Positions 1-6,255 of a DNA stretch of 20,376 bases are shown here, in pieces; position 1 is the stretch's first letter, and each line of letters starts with the position of its first letter. The notes beneath the pieces were generated by a model that saw nothing but the letters and a program-made list of their open reading frames with translations, was not told the DNA's origin and searched no databases. This stretch comes from CAYFUT01 sp964346395 (lineage in GTDB: Bacteria > Bacillota > Halanaerobiia > Halobacteroidales > Halobacteroidaceae): assembly GCA_964346395.1 (NCBI GenBank), contig CAYFUT010000048.1:1-20376 (forward strand), in the 5' to 3' direction. The position numbers and the translations under genes were made by a program.

Positions 1-94
1 GATTGGAGGTGAGGGTTAGTGCCGCTTCAAAAAGCTTTTCTAATCGCCTGCCCCCCTTCCGCAAAGTTACACACTATATACATTAAGTTAACGC
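1..94 (+). repeat. Partial copy of a palindromic repeat element, cut by the window edge
   Basis: Bases 1-69 match the reverse complement of 16064-16132 with about five differences in 69. Both contain the GC-rich core CGCCTGCCCCCC in an AT-rich background. Bases 63-94 continue into AAAGTTACACACTATA and then TATACATTAAGTTAACGC, the same end found at 16337-16397. Only one arm is inside the window, so the other arm probably lies beyond base 1. The end motif, read inward, is GCGTTAACTTAATG. No coding potential is seen. It is probably a non-autonomous mobile or palindromic repeat, which is an inference from the copies in this window. Confidence 0.75.
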
Positions 95-528
95 CTACGA
101 CTGTTTTATAAACCATTATGTACCCTGTTTTACACTTAATCGTCCCTTAGTTTAAAACAAATAGAATTTATTTATACACAAAACCATAATATATCAATAG
201 CCTGTGGTTTATCTGTCATTTTTTATCTCAAATAAATTTCATCTTATTATTTTGTTTAGGCTGTTAAGCCTTAAAATAATAACCAATAAAATAATTGTAC
301 CATATTCTGAACAAATAACCAAATAAAAAAACAACAAGCCCTTATTTTGATATATTTAATACACAAAATATCTGTCCAAATTTATCTTCCCTTTAAAAAA
401 GGAAAGGTTCTTTAGACTTTATCCTAAATAAGCTATCTACATTATAATAAATATCAAGAAAAATGTAAAGTTATTTTTATCACAAAGCCGGACAAACACT
501 TGATATATCAACGGTAAACAAAAAAACA
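95..528. other. AT-rich non-coding stretch, no gene seen
   Basis: No reading frame with a convincing ribosome binding site or a recognisable product is visible on either strand. The one clear structure is a stem at 244-282, with outer arms TTATTATTTT and AAAATAATAA and an inner AGGC/GCCT pair around TGTTAA. It is followed by a T-run on neither strand, so I do not call it a terminator. The stretch separates the terminator of the TagO-type gene from the repeat copy at the window edge. Confidence 0.6.
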
Positions 529-571
529 AAACAGCAAAGTCAGACGTTTAAAACATCTGCCTTTGCTGTTT
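529..571 (-). terminator. Rho-independent terminator of the TagO-type gene
   Basis: Read on the minus strand, arms AAACAGCAAAG and CTTTGCTGTTT close a long stem that continues with CAGATGTTT/AAACGTCTG and one or two mismatches. It is followed by TTTTGTTTTTTT. The stem overlaps the stop codon at 570-572, so the transcript ends right behind the gene. Confidence 0.9.
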
Positions 572-1577
572 ATTTTCTCTTATTCTGCTGTAAACTACCA
601 TTAATTAGAAGCATATATTTATAACTACCCAGCAGAAGAAAATTTCCCAAACCACCCAATAAAAATACTATTTGTACTTCTGAAGCGCGGCTAATTCCAA
701 TTGCTACCATTCCTAACACCAGACTAAGCAGATAAATCACTACTGCCACCTGATTATGCGTCAGCCCCAACTTCAATAACTGGTGATGGAAATGATTTTT
801 ATCAGCTGCAAACAGTGAACTTCCCCGGCGCCAGCGCCGAATAACAGCAGCACAAGTATCAGCAATGGGAACTCCTAATGCTAACAGCGGAATCAAAAAA
901 CTAATAACTGTCATACTTTTTACAACTCCTATAATCGAACCAATCCCTAAAATAAACCCCAGCAGCATACTGCCGGTATCCCCCAGAAAAATTTGCGCGG
1001 GGTTTAAGTTGTAAGGCAAAAAGCCTAACACGCCGCCTATTAAGGCTAAAATCAATCCCGCAGCTGCCAGGTTTCCCTGTTGATAAGCAAAAATAGACAA
1101 TGTTGCTCCTGCAATTACTGTTACTCCTCCGGCTAACCCATCTACTCCATCAATTAAATTAATAATATTTATCGTCCCCACTAGCCAACCCAGCGTCACC
1201 AGCAGCGACCAGCTGCCCAAATAATAACCGCGGATAAATTCAATCTTTACTCCTGCATTAATTACGTATAAGCCAACTAGTATCTGGCCCACTAATTTAT
1301 AATAACTAGAAATCTCATATAAGTCATCTATTATTCCTAACCCGACAATTAATGCAGCCCCAATAATTACTGCTAGGAAGTTAGTTGTTAAACCGCAGCT
1401 TAATAAACTTACAAGTAATCCCGCATAAACAGCTAAACCACCTAAATTAGGCACTGCTCTAGTATTTACCCGGCGGTGGTTAGGCTGATCAACAGCTCCT
1501 ATTTTAAGGGCTATTCTTCTAACCACTGGCGTTAAGAAATAACTAATCAATAATGAAATTACAAAGGCATTAATCAT
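570..1577 (-). CDS. tagO: Undecaprenyl-phosphate sugar-1-phosphate transferase, WecA/TagO type
   Basis: This 335-residue polytopic membrane protein belongs to glycosyltransferase family 4 (MraY/WecA/TagO). Members move a sugar-1-phosphate, usually GlcNAc-1-phosphate, from a UDP-sugar to undecaprenyl phosphate on the inner face of the membrane, starting teichoic acid or other surface polymers. Visible motifs are the DQPNHRRVN segment (30-38), the Asp pair in GIIDDLYEIS (84-85), NIINLIDGVDGLAG (137-150), FLGDTGS (197-203) and the cytoplasmic HFHH motif (262-265), which marks the WecA/TagO branch rather than MraY. About ten hydrophobic segments are evident. The ATG at 1577 follows GGGAGGGGG. It is last in the series and separated from comEB by 224 bases of palindromes. 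The sugar specificity cannot be read from sequence, so the symbol denotes the family type. Confidence 0.88.
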   Translation of the reverse strand: MINAFVISLLISYFLTPVVRRIALKIGAVDQPNHRRVNTRAVPNLGGLAVYAGLLVSLLSCGLTTNFLAVIIGAALIVGLGIIDDLYEISSYYKLVGQILVGLYVINAGVKIEFIRGYYLGSWSLLVTLGWLVGTINIINLIDGVDGLAGGVTVIAGATLSIFAYQQGNLAAAGLILALIGGVLGFLPYNLNPAQIFLGDTGSMLLGFILGIGSIIGVVKSMTVISFLIPLLALGVPIADTCAAVIRRWRRGSSLFAADKNHFHHQLLKLGLTHNQVAVVIYLLSLVLGMVAIGISRASEVQIVFLLGGLGNFLLLGSYKYMLLINGSLQQNKRK

Positions 1578-1615
1578 TGTTGTTCCCCCTCCCTATAGTT
1601 AATAGCAAATCCTAG

Positions 1616-1643
1616 GTAGCGACAGGATATATCCTGTCGCTAC
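1616..1643. repeat. 28-bp perfect palindrome beginning GTAGCGACAGG
   Basis: The left half GTAGCGACAGGATA is exactly repeated as its reverse complement. It lies in the spacer between comEB and the TagO-type gene. No T-run follows on either strand, so it is not an obvious terminator. It resembles the palindromes at 1711-1742 and 2935-2972, all built around GACA followed by G residues. Confidence 0.85.
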
Positions 1644-1697
1644 ACCGTTCTTCTGACTAAATTAAGTTATAGTTCCACCGTTTTTCGGACTGAATTA
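1644..1697. repeat. Imperfect 21-bp direct repeat, period 33
   Basis: Bases 1644-1664 and 1677-1697 agree at 18 of 21 positions; the shared start is ACCGTT and the shared end is AATTA. The pair sits between two palindromes. The second copy runs into a 14-bp perfect palindrome, CTGAATTAATTCAG, at about 1690-1703. Confidence 0.65.
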
Positions 1698-1710
1698 ATT
1701 CAGAGCATTA

Positions 1711-1742
1711 ACTAAGGACAGGGAATCTCCCCTGTCCTTAGT
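1711..1742. repeat. Inverted repeat with 13-bp perfect arms (ACTAAGGACAGGG)
   Basis: The arms ACTAAGGACAGGG (1711-1723) and its exact complement (1730-1742) flank a six-base loop. It lies downstream of comEB but has no T-run on the minus strand, so termination is only a possibility. It is a likely member of the same family as 1616-1643 and 2935-2972. Confidence 0.8.
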
Positions 1743-1801
1743 GTGAGCTTTTCTATTGTAAACAAAATATAGACAAAACGCAAGGAAGTTATTCTACTAA
1801 G

Positions 1802-2278
1802 TTAGTCAATTTGTTCCAGACTAATCTCGGCTTCCTTTAACATCTCCTGGGCCAACTGATCCGGATAGCTGCCCATAAAGACGACTCGATCTAACCCGGC
1901 ATTGATAATCATCTTCGTGCAGACAATACAGGGTTGGTGAGTACAGTACAGGGTAGCTCCTTGAATAGAAGTTCCGTGGACAGCAGCCTGAATAATCGCA
2001 TTCTGCTCGGCATGCAGTCCGCGGCATAGTTCATGGCGTTCCCCGGAAGGAACTCCCTTCTCTTCTCTGATACAGCCTACTTCGCGGCAGTGAGGGATAT
2101 TTTTAGGAGCGCCATTATATCCGGTGGCTAAAACCCGTTTATCTTTCACTATTAAAGCACCTACCTGCCGCCGCAGACAAGTAGACCGCTTGGCCACTAC
2201 CTGAGTCAATTCTAAAAAATATTCCGGCCAAGAAGGCCGCTGTTCATTATTTGGTTCCGAATAATCGGTCACCGGCAT
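1802..2278 (-). CDS. comEB: ComEB-type dCMP deaminase
   Basis: The product is a cytidine/deoxycytidylate deaminase-family protein of about 158 residues. Family members convert dCMP to dUMP, feeding dTMP synthesis. The zinc site is plain: HAEQNAI (His89, catalytic Glu91) and CTHQPCIVC (Cys117, Cys120). The RPSWPEYF opening and the NGAPKNIPHC segment are typical of the ComEB branch. The frame overlaps the 3' end of upp by about 30 bases, so the two are probably translated together. The start is uncertain: ATG at 2278 has AGGTG directly against it, while an in-frame GTG at 2272 has AGGTGA with a five-base gap and may be the true start. The name comes from the B. subtilis competence locus, but nothing here points to DNA uptake. 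Confidence 0.9.
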   Translation of the reverse strand: MPVTDYSEPNNEQRPSWPEYFLELTQVVAKRSTCLRRQVGALIVKDKRVLATGYNGAPKNIPHCREVGCIREEKGVPSGERHELCRGLHAEQNAIIQAAVHGTSIQGATLYCTHQPCIVCTKMIINAGLDRVVFMGSYPDQLAQEMLKEAEISLEQID

Positions 2279-2876
2279 CACCTAATCCGGGCACAATATA
2301 AGCATGGTCATTTAACTTTTCATCAACAGCCGCCGTATAAATGTCAACGTCTGGATGGCTGTCCTGTAAGCGTTCAATTCCTTCGGGAGCTGCTACTAAA
2401 CACATAAACTTAATATCTTCTGCCCCCTTTTCTTTAACAAAACTAAGCCCCGCTTCTGCCGTACCGCCAGTAGCTAACATGGGGTCAACTACAATTAACT
2501 TTCGGTTTTCAATATCAGGCGGCATCTTACAATAATATTCTACTGGTTCTAAAGTCTCCGGATCGCGGTATAATCCGACGTGCCCTACCTTAGCCGTAGG
2601 AATCAAATTCATAATTCCATCTACCATCCCTAAACCGGCGCGCAAAATAGGTACAATAGCCAGCTTCTTACCCGCAATTACATTGGTTTCTGCGTCCGTA
2701 ACCGGCGTCTCAATTTCTATTGACTGCAGGGGCAGGTCTCTAGTTACTTCATAAGCCATCAGACCAGCAATTTCATCTGTTAGTTCTCTAAACTCTTTTA
2801 CCCCAGTTTTTTCTTTTCTTAAATGGGTTAACTTATGTTGAATCAACGGATGATCAATTACATTTACTTCACTCAT
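2247..2876 (-). CDS. upp: Uracil phosphoribosyltransferase
   Basis: The 209-residue product has the usual length for this cytosolic salvage enzyme, which makes UMP from uracil and PRPP. The PRPP-binding loop VVDPMLATGGTA is at residues 129-140, the conserved PILRAGLGM segment is near 76-84, and the uracil-binding YIVPGLGDAGDR segment is at the C-terminus. The ATG at 2876 is preceded by AAGGAGG. It lies between glyA and comEB, with a 103-base spacer holding a palindrome upstream. The glyA-upp neighbourhood matches B. subtilis. Together with comEB it forms a small pyrimidine-salvage pair. Confidence 0.97.
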   Translation of the reverse strand: MSEVNVIDHPLIQHKLTHLRKEKTGVKEFRELTDEIAGLMAYEVTRDLPLQSIEIETPVTDAETNVIAGKKLAIVPILRAGLGMVDGIMNLIPTAKVGHVGLYRDPETLEPVEYYCKMPPDIENRKLIVVDPMLATGGTAEAGLSFVKEKGAEDIKFMCLVAAPEGIERLQDSHPDVDIYTAAVDEKLNDHAYIVPGLGDAGDRLFGTK

Positions 2877-2934
2877 TATCTATGCTGCCTCCTTGGATTA
2901 TAGTGTTCAACTTTTTTCAAATTTGAGGACAAGG

Positions 2935-2972
2935 ACAATGTAGAGACATGGCATGCCATGTCTCTACATTGT
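2935..2972. repeat. 38-bp perfect palindrome in the glyA-upp spacer
   Basis: The half-site ACAATGTAGAGACATGGCA is followed by its exact reverse complement. On the plus strand it runs into a short T-run, but both flanking genes are on the minus strand, so a terminator role for glyA is doubtful. It shares the GTAG(A/C)GACA core with the palindrome at 1616-1643. Confidence 0.9.
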
Positions 2973-2979
2973 TTTTAAC

Positions 2980-4215
2980 TTAATAGTTATACAACGGAAA
3001 TTCAGCTGTTAACCGTTTAACTTCGCTGCGCACTTCCTCTTTAACAGGTTCACTATCTATATGTAGCAGCAGCTTAGTAATTAAATTTCCTACCTGTTCC
3101 ATCTCTTTAGTCCCCATACCGCGAGTAGTTAAGGCTGGCGTACCCAATCTGATACCGCTAGTGACAAAAGGACTTTCTTGATCAAAGGGGATAGTATTTT
3201 TATTGACAGTAATTTTAACTTCATCTAAAGCTGCTTCTGCTTGTTTTCCAGTTAAATCCTGCGGCGTTAAATCAACCAGCATCAAATGATTGTCAGTCCC
3301 CTCTGCAACTAACCGGAATTTATCAGTTAACTGTTCGGCTAACGCATGAGCATTTTTTATAATCTGATGCTGATATTCTTTAAACTCTTCGGTTAACGCT
3401 TCTTTAAAGCAGACAGCTTTAGCAGCTATTACATGCATCAACGGTCCGCCCTGAATGCCAGGGAAAATAGCTTTATCTATCTTATCAGCTAATTTGTCTA
3501 TACAGAGAATCATTCCCCCGCGGGGCCCCCGCAGTGTTTTATGAGTAGTGGTCGTTACTACGTGAGCATATCCAATCGGATTCTGGTGCAGTTCAGCCGC
3601 TACCAGGCCGGCAATATGAGCCATATCTACCATCAAATAAGCTCCTACTTCATCAGCTATCTCCCGAAACCGCTTAAAATCAATTTCTCGGGGATAAGCA
3701 CTGGCGCCGGCTACTATCAGTTCCGGCTCTTCTTCTTTGGCTATCTCTCTTACCCGCTCATAATCAATCCGTTCGGTCTCTTTATCCACCCCATAAGAAA
3801 TAAAATCATAATAATCACCAGACATATTGACCGGACTTCCGTGTGAAAGATGTCCGCCGTGGCTTAAATCCATGCCTAATACTTTATCTCCCGGCTCCAG
3901 CAAAGCAAAATAAACGGCAGCATTGGCCTGCGAACCAGAATGCGGCTGTACATTTGCATGGTCAGCCGAAAACAGTTCTTTAGCCCGCTCAATAGCTAAC
4001 TTTTCTGCCTGATCAACTACTTCACATCCGCCGTAATACCTCTTCTCCGGGTAGCCTTCCGCATACTTATTAGTCAATACCGTCCCCATTGCCTCCAGTA
4101 CCGCTTCACTAACAAAATTTTCGGAAGCTATTAACTCTAAATTTCCCTTCTGCCGCTCCTCTTCCTGCTCGACTACTTCTGCAATTTCCGGATCAACTTT
4201 TGCCAGATTTCCCAT
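2980..4215 (-). CDS. glyA: Serine hydroxymethyltransferase
   Basis: This 411-residue PLP enzyme interconverts serine and glycine while charging tetrahydrofolate with a one-carbon unit. The PLP-binding lysine is Lys226 in VVTTTTHKTLRGPRGG. Other hallmarks are the LELIASENF opening near 26-34, the YAEGYPEKRYYGG segment (51-63) and the VDMAHIAGL segment (196-204). Length and ends are standard. The ATG at 4215 has a GAGGAGTG site and lies four bases after the rpiB stop, so co-transcription with rpiB is expected. B. subtilis has the same rpiB-glyA-upp order with one extra gene between rpiB and glyA. Confidence 0.98.
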   Translation of the reverse strand: MGNLAKVDPEIAEVVEQEEERQKGNLELIASENFVSEAVLEAMGTVLTNKYAEGYPEKRYYGGCEVVDQAEKLAIERAKELFSADHANVQPHSGSQANAAVYFALLEPGDKVLGMDLSHGGHLSHGSPVNMSGDYYDFISYGVDKETERIDYERVREIAKEEEPELIVAGASAYPREIDFKRFREIADEVGAYLMVDMAHIAGLVAAELHQNPIGYAHVVTTTTHKTLRGPRGGMILCIDKLADKIDKAIFPGIQGGPLMHVIAAKAVCFKEALTEEFKEYQHQIIKNAHALAEQLTDKFRLVAEGTDNHLMLVDLTPQDLTGKQAEAALDEVKITVNKNTIPFDQESPFVTSGIRLGTPALTTRGMGTKEMEQVGNLITKLLLHIDSEPVKEEVRSEVKRLTAEFPLYNY

Positions 4216-4219
4216 ACTT

Positions 4220-4657
4220 TCACTCCTCTAGTTGACTGATTTTATCAATTCGCCGCTGGTGTCTACCGCCGTCAAACTCCTCTTCCACCCAGACTTTAGC
4301 AATCTCCCGGGCCAAATCAGAACCAATTACTCGCCCGCCCATGGTCAATACATTAGAGTTATTATGCTTGCGGGTCATTCTAGCAGAGTAAATATCATGA
4401 CACAAAGCAGCTCTAACACCCTTGATTTTATTGGCAGCTATCGACATTCCAATTCCCGTTCCGCAGATCAAAATACCTTTATCGTATTCACCTTCCGCTA
4501 CTGCTTCTGCTACTGGCCGAGCAAATTCCGGATAATCAACTGATTCGCCAGAATCAGTACCAAAATCTGTATACTCAACCCCTTTATCATCCAGCAGTTC
4601 TTTAATCTCTTCTTTTACTTCATATCCTCCATGATCACTCCCAATCGCTACTGTCAT
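4220..4657 (-). CDS. rpiB: Ribose 5-phosphate isomerase B
   Basis: The 145-residue protein belongs to the RpiB/LacAB family, which interconverts ribose 5-phosphate and ribulose 5-phosphate in the pentose phosphate pathway. It shows the N-terminal IGSDHGG motif (5-11), the active-site cysteine Cys65 in LICGTGIGMS, and the RKHNNSNVL segment with conserved His and Asn near 97-104. The ATG at 4657 follows AAAGGAGGG. It is tightly linked to glyA (four-base gap) and lies 46 bases after the arginine phosphatase gene, matching the ywlE-ywlF order of B. subtilis. RpiB folds sometimes act on allose or galactose phosphates, but the context supports the ribose enzyme. Confidence 0.95.
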   Translation of the reverse strand: MTVAIGSDHGGYEVKEEIKELLDDKGVEYTDFGTDSGESVDYPEFARPVAEAVAEGEYDKGILICGTGIGMSIAANKIKGVRAALCHDIYSARMTRKHNNSNVLTMGGRVIGSDLAREIAKVWVEEEFDGGRHQRRIDKISQLEE

Positions 4658-4703
4658 CTTCTACTTTCCCTCCTTTAAAAATAAATAATTCATAGGCCTA
4701 CAC

Positions 4704-5195
4704 TTAATTATAATCGCTAGCTTCCTCACAAGTCAAATGGTTAATTATCTTTTTTAACTCTTCTTTTATTTCAGCGGCACACTCTTGATAAGCAGTAATA
4801 GGTTGTCCAAAAGGATCAGAAATATCAACTTCCCCGGCTTCTTCAGCTTCTAATTGGCTAGTATATTCCTTTAAAGTATAGACTTTATCGTCAAACTGTG
4901 GATGTAAATCAATAATCCCTGTTTTATGCCGGCGGGTCATAGTCAATACTAAATCGGCCTCGGCCAGCAATTCTTTGGTCAACAAAGTAGTTCTATGCTC
5001 CGACAACTCAATATCTTCTTTTTCTCTCAGCACCTGGACTGCTTCTTCAGCAGCTGGCTGTCCTTCAAGAGCAGCCAATCCGGCCGACATTACCTCCCAA
5101 TCCTCTTCAAGTTCTACAGCTAAATCCCTAAATAAAGCTTCTGCCATGCTGCTGCGGCAGGTATTGCCCGTACAGACAAATAACATCTTTCTCAT
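4704..5195 (-). CDS. ywlE: YwlE-type protein-arginine phosphatase (LMW-PTP fold)
   Basis: The 163-residue protein carries the low-molecular-weight phosphatase P-loop CTGNTCRSS, with nucleophile Cys8 and Arg14, and the general-acid loop DPF (Asp127). The fifth loop residue is Thr12. In the YwlE family this threonine, rather than the Ile or Leu of tyrosine phosphatases, is linked to phospho-arginine specificity. I therefore infer reversal of McsB-type arginine phosphorylation, although no mcsB gene is in the window. The frame is open nine codons further upstream, but the start at 5195 is favoured because GGGAGGGGG lies just before it and family members begin here. It follows mntP by 19 bases and precedes rpiB, as in B. 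subtilis. Confidence 0.88.
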   Translation of the reverse strand: MRKMLFVCTGNTCRSSMAEALFRDLAVELEEDWEVMSAGLAALEGQPAAEEAVQVLREKEDIELSEHRTTLLTKELLAEADLVLTMTRRHKTGIIDLHPQFDDKVYTLKEYTSQLEAEEAGEVDISDPFGQPITAYQECAAEIKEELKKIINHLTCEEASDYN

Positions 5196-5214
5196 TTTAG
5201 ACCCCCTCCCACTT

Positions 5215-5784
5215 TTAACCAAACATAAATTTAGCTCCCAATAAAATCAGCAGTATTCCGCCTAATAATTCAGCCTTATCAACCAGATGTCCTACCTTAG
5301 AACCGATTAATAAACCGCCTAAGACCATACTGCCGGCAACTATTCCCAACAGAATACAGCCGCCCAAAAACTTTGCCTGCAGCATACTCAAGCTAAAACC
5401 TACCGATAGGGCATCAATACTGACACTAACCGCTAAAATAAATAATGAGCAGCCGTATAATTGAAAACTATAATCTTCTTCCGCAGTCTGAGTTAAGTTG
5501 TCATGAATCATAATCATCCCTAAAATCATCAGCACTCCGGCCCCTAAACCTCTACTTAATTGATCTATGGTAGTAGAAAAATAATAATGCCCAAAAACTA
5601 GATAAAACAACTGTCCAAGCTTAATCCCCAATAAAGGCATTAATACATGGAAACCACCTACCAATAAGGTTAATTTCATAATCACCGGCCAGTTTAACCG
5701 TCTAGTCCCTACCGCTACTGAAACAGAAAATGCATCAGTTCCTAACGCCACCCCCAACAGCATAAATTCCAGAATTCCCAACAT
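5215..5784 (-). CDS. mntP: Manganese efflux pump MntP
   Basis: The 189-residue inner-membrane protein belongs to the MntP (formerly DUF204, YebN/YwlD) family, which exports Mn2+. It has six hydrophobic segments arranged as two related halves. Each half holds a conserved aspartate motif: GTDAFSVSVAVG (Asp17) and SIDALSVGFSLS (Asp124). The frame is open 15 codons upstream to an ATG at 5829, but that extension runs into a hairpin repeat and does not resemble the family. The ATG at 5784 follows GGGGGGATGG and gives the normal start. Many mntP genes are controlled by a yybP-ykoY manganese riboswitch; I could not find its GGGGAGUA signature here. It sits directly upstream of the arginine phosphatase gene. 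Confidence 0.92.
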   Translation of the reverse strand: MLGILEFMLLGVALGTDAFSVSVAVGTRRLNWPVIMKLTLLVGGFHVLMPLLGIKLGQLFYLVFGHYYFSTTIDQLSRGLGAGVLMILGMIMIHDNLTQTAEEDYSFQLYGCSLFILAVSVSIDALSVGFSLSMLQAKFLGGCILLGIVAGSMVLGGLLIGSKVGHLVDKAELLGGILLILLGAKFMFG

Positions 5785-5805
5785 CCATCCCCCCGGTAAT
5801 CCAGT

Positions 5806-5900
5806 AGATGTGGTTTTTACGAATTTCATAGCCAGGCTTGATTTTTAGCCTGGATATATGTGGTTTTCATAGCCAGGGTTGGTTTTTAACCCTGGATATA
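5806..5900. repeat. Two tandem hairpins with compensating stem changes, upstream of mntP
   Basis: Two units about 41 bases apart share GTGGTTTT, CATAGCCAGG and CCTGGATATA. The stems are CCAGGCT/AGCCTGG (5832-5853) and CCAGGGTT/AACCCTGG (5873-5895), with T-rich loops. Where the stems differ, both sides change together so that pairing is kept. They lie in the mntP leader if transcription starts further upstream. Confidence 0.75.
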
Positions 5901-5928
5901 CAGTTGATAGTTGACAGTTAATAGCTAA
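5901..5928. repeat. Degenerate 7-bp tandem repeat array (CAGTTGA type)
   Basis: Successive units read CAGTTGA, TAGTTGA, CAGTTAA and TAGCTAA, all with a period of seven. It is one of six such arrays in the window, all between genes. Confidence 0.65.
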
Positions 5929-6111
5929 TCAAAAATGGTCCACTCAAAACTAAAACTTAACAATATCTGCTTTAAATATATGCAGGCTAAAACAAATTCA
6001 TTCTGGCTAACTAACAAGGAATAATACTTTAGGGGGGGATAATTAACTACTGGCTAACCTTAATTAAAGTTTATCCGTACCTAACATTATAGGTTATTAT
6101 TGCTTTTTTTA

Positions 6112-6252
6112 TCATTTATCATTTATCATTTNNNNNNNNNNNNNNNNNNNNNNNNNNNNNNNNNNNNNNNNNNNNNNNNNNNNNNNNNNNNNNNNNNNNN
6201 NNNNNNNNNNNNNNNNNNNNNNNNNNNNNNNTCATTTTTCATTTTTCATTCT
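6112..6252. repeat. 7-bp tandem repeat array interrupted by the assembly gap
   Basis: The left edge reads TCATTTA twice and then TCATTT just before the gap. The right edge reads TCATTTT twice and then TCATTCT. The unit length is seven on both sides, so the missing bases probably include more of the array. The true length is unknown. Confidence 0.75.
6132..6231. other. Assembly gap, 100 N
   Basis: Exactly 100 unknown bases, a common placeholder for a gap of unknown size. No gene is visibly broken, because the Sua5 frame ends at 6256, just beyond it. Confidence 0.98.
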
Positions 6253-6255
6253 CCA

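Larger units (their letters stand above)
5785..6255. other. 471-base spacer between the Sua5 gene and mntP, containing repeats and an assembly gap
   Basis: No gene is visible. From low to high coordinates the stretch holds the tandem hairpins (5806-5900), a 7-bp repeat array (5901-5928), and an AT-rich part with a run of seven G at about 6031-6037. After that come a second 7-bp array that enters the gap and 100 N. I looked for a manganese riboswitch and did not find one, although the missing bases could hide leader sequence. Confidence 0.7.

Noticed and set aside
244..282. Terminator in the left non-coding stretch
   Set aside because: The stem is good but neither strand shows a T-run after it, and no gene in the window ends there.
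2897..2902. TATAAT upstream of upp as a promoter
   Set aside because: It lies directly against the ribosome binding site, so transcription would begin within or after it, and no -35 box is present at the right distance.
5785..5829. Fifteen-codon N-terminal extension of mntP
   Set aside because: The extension runs into the hairpin repeat, lacks family similarity, and a good start with a G-rich ribosome binding site exists at 5784.
5827..5895. Small CRISPR array
   Set aside because: There are only two units, each self-complementary with no distinct spacers, and no cas genes are present.
5785..6131. yybP-ykoY manganese riboswitch upstream of mntP
   Set aside because: Such riboswitches often control mntP, but the GGGGAGUA-type signature and paired elements are not visible on the minus strand; the hairpins present are tandem copies of a different sequence.
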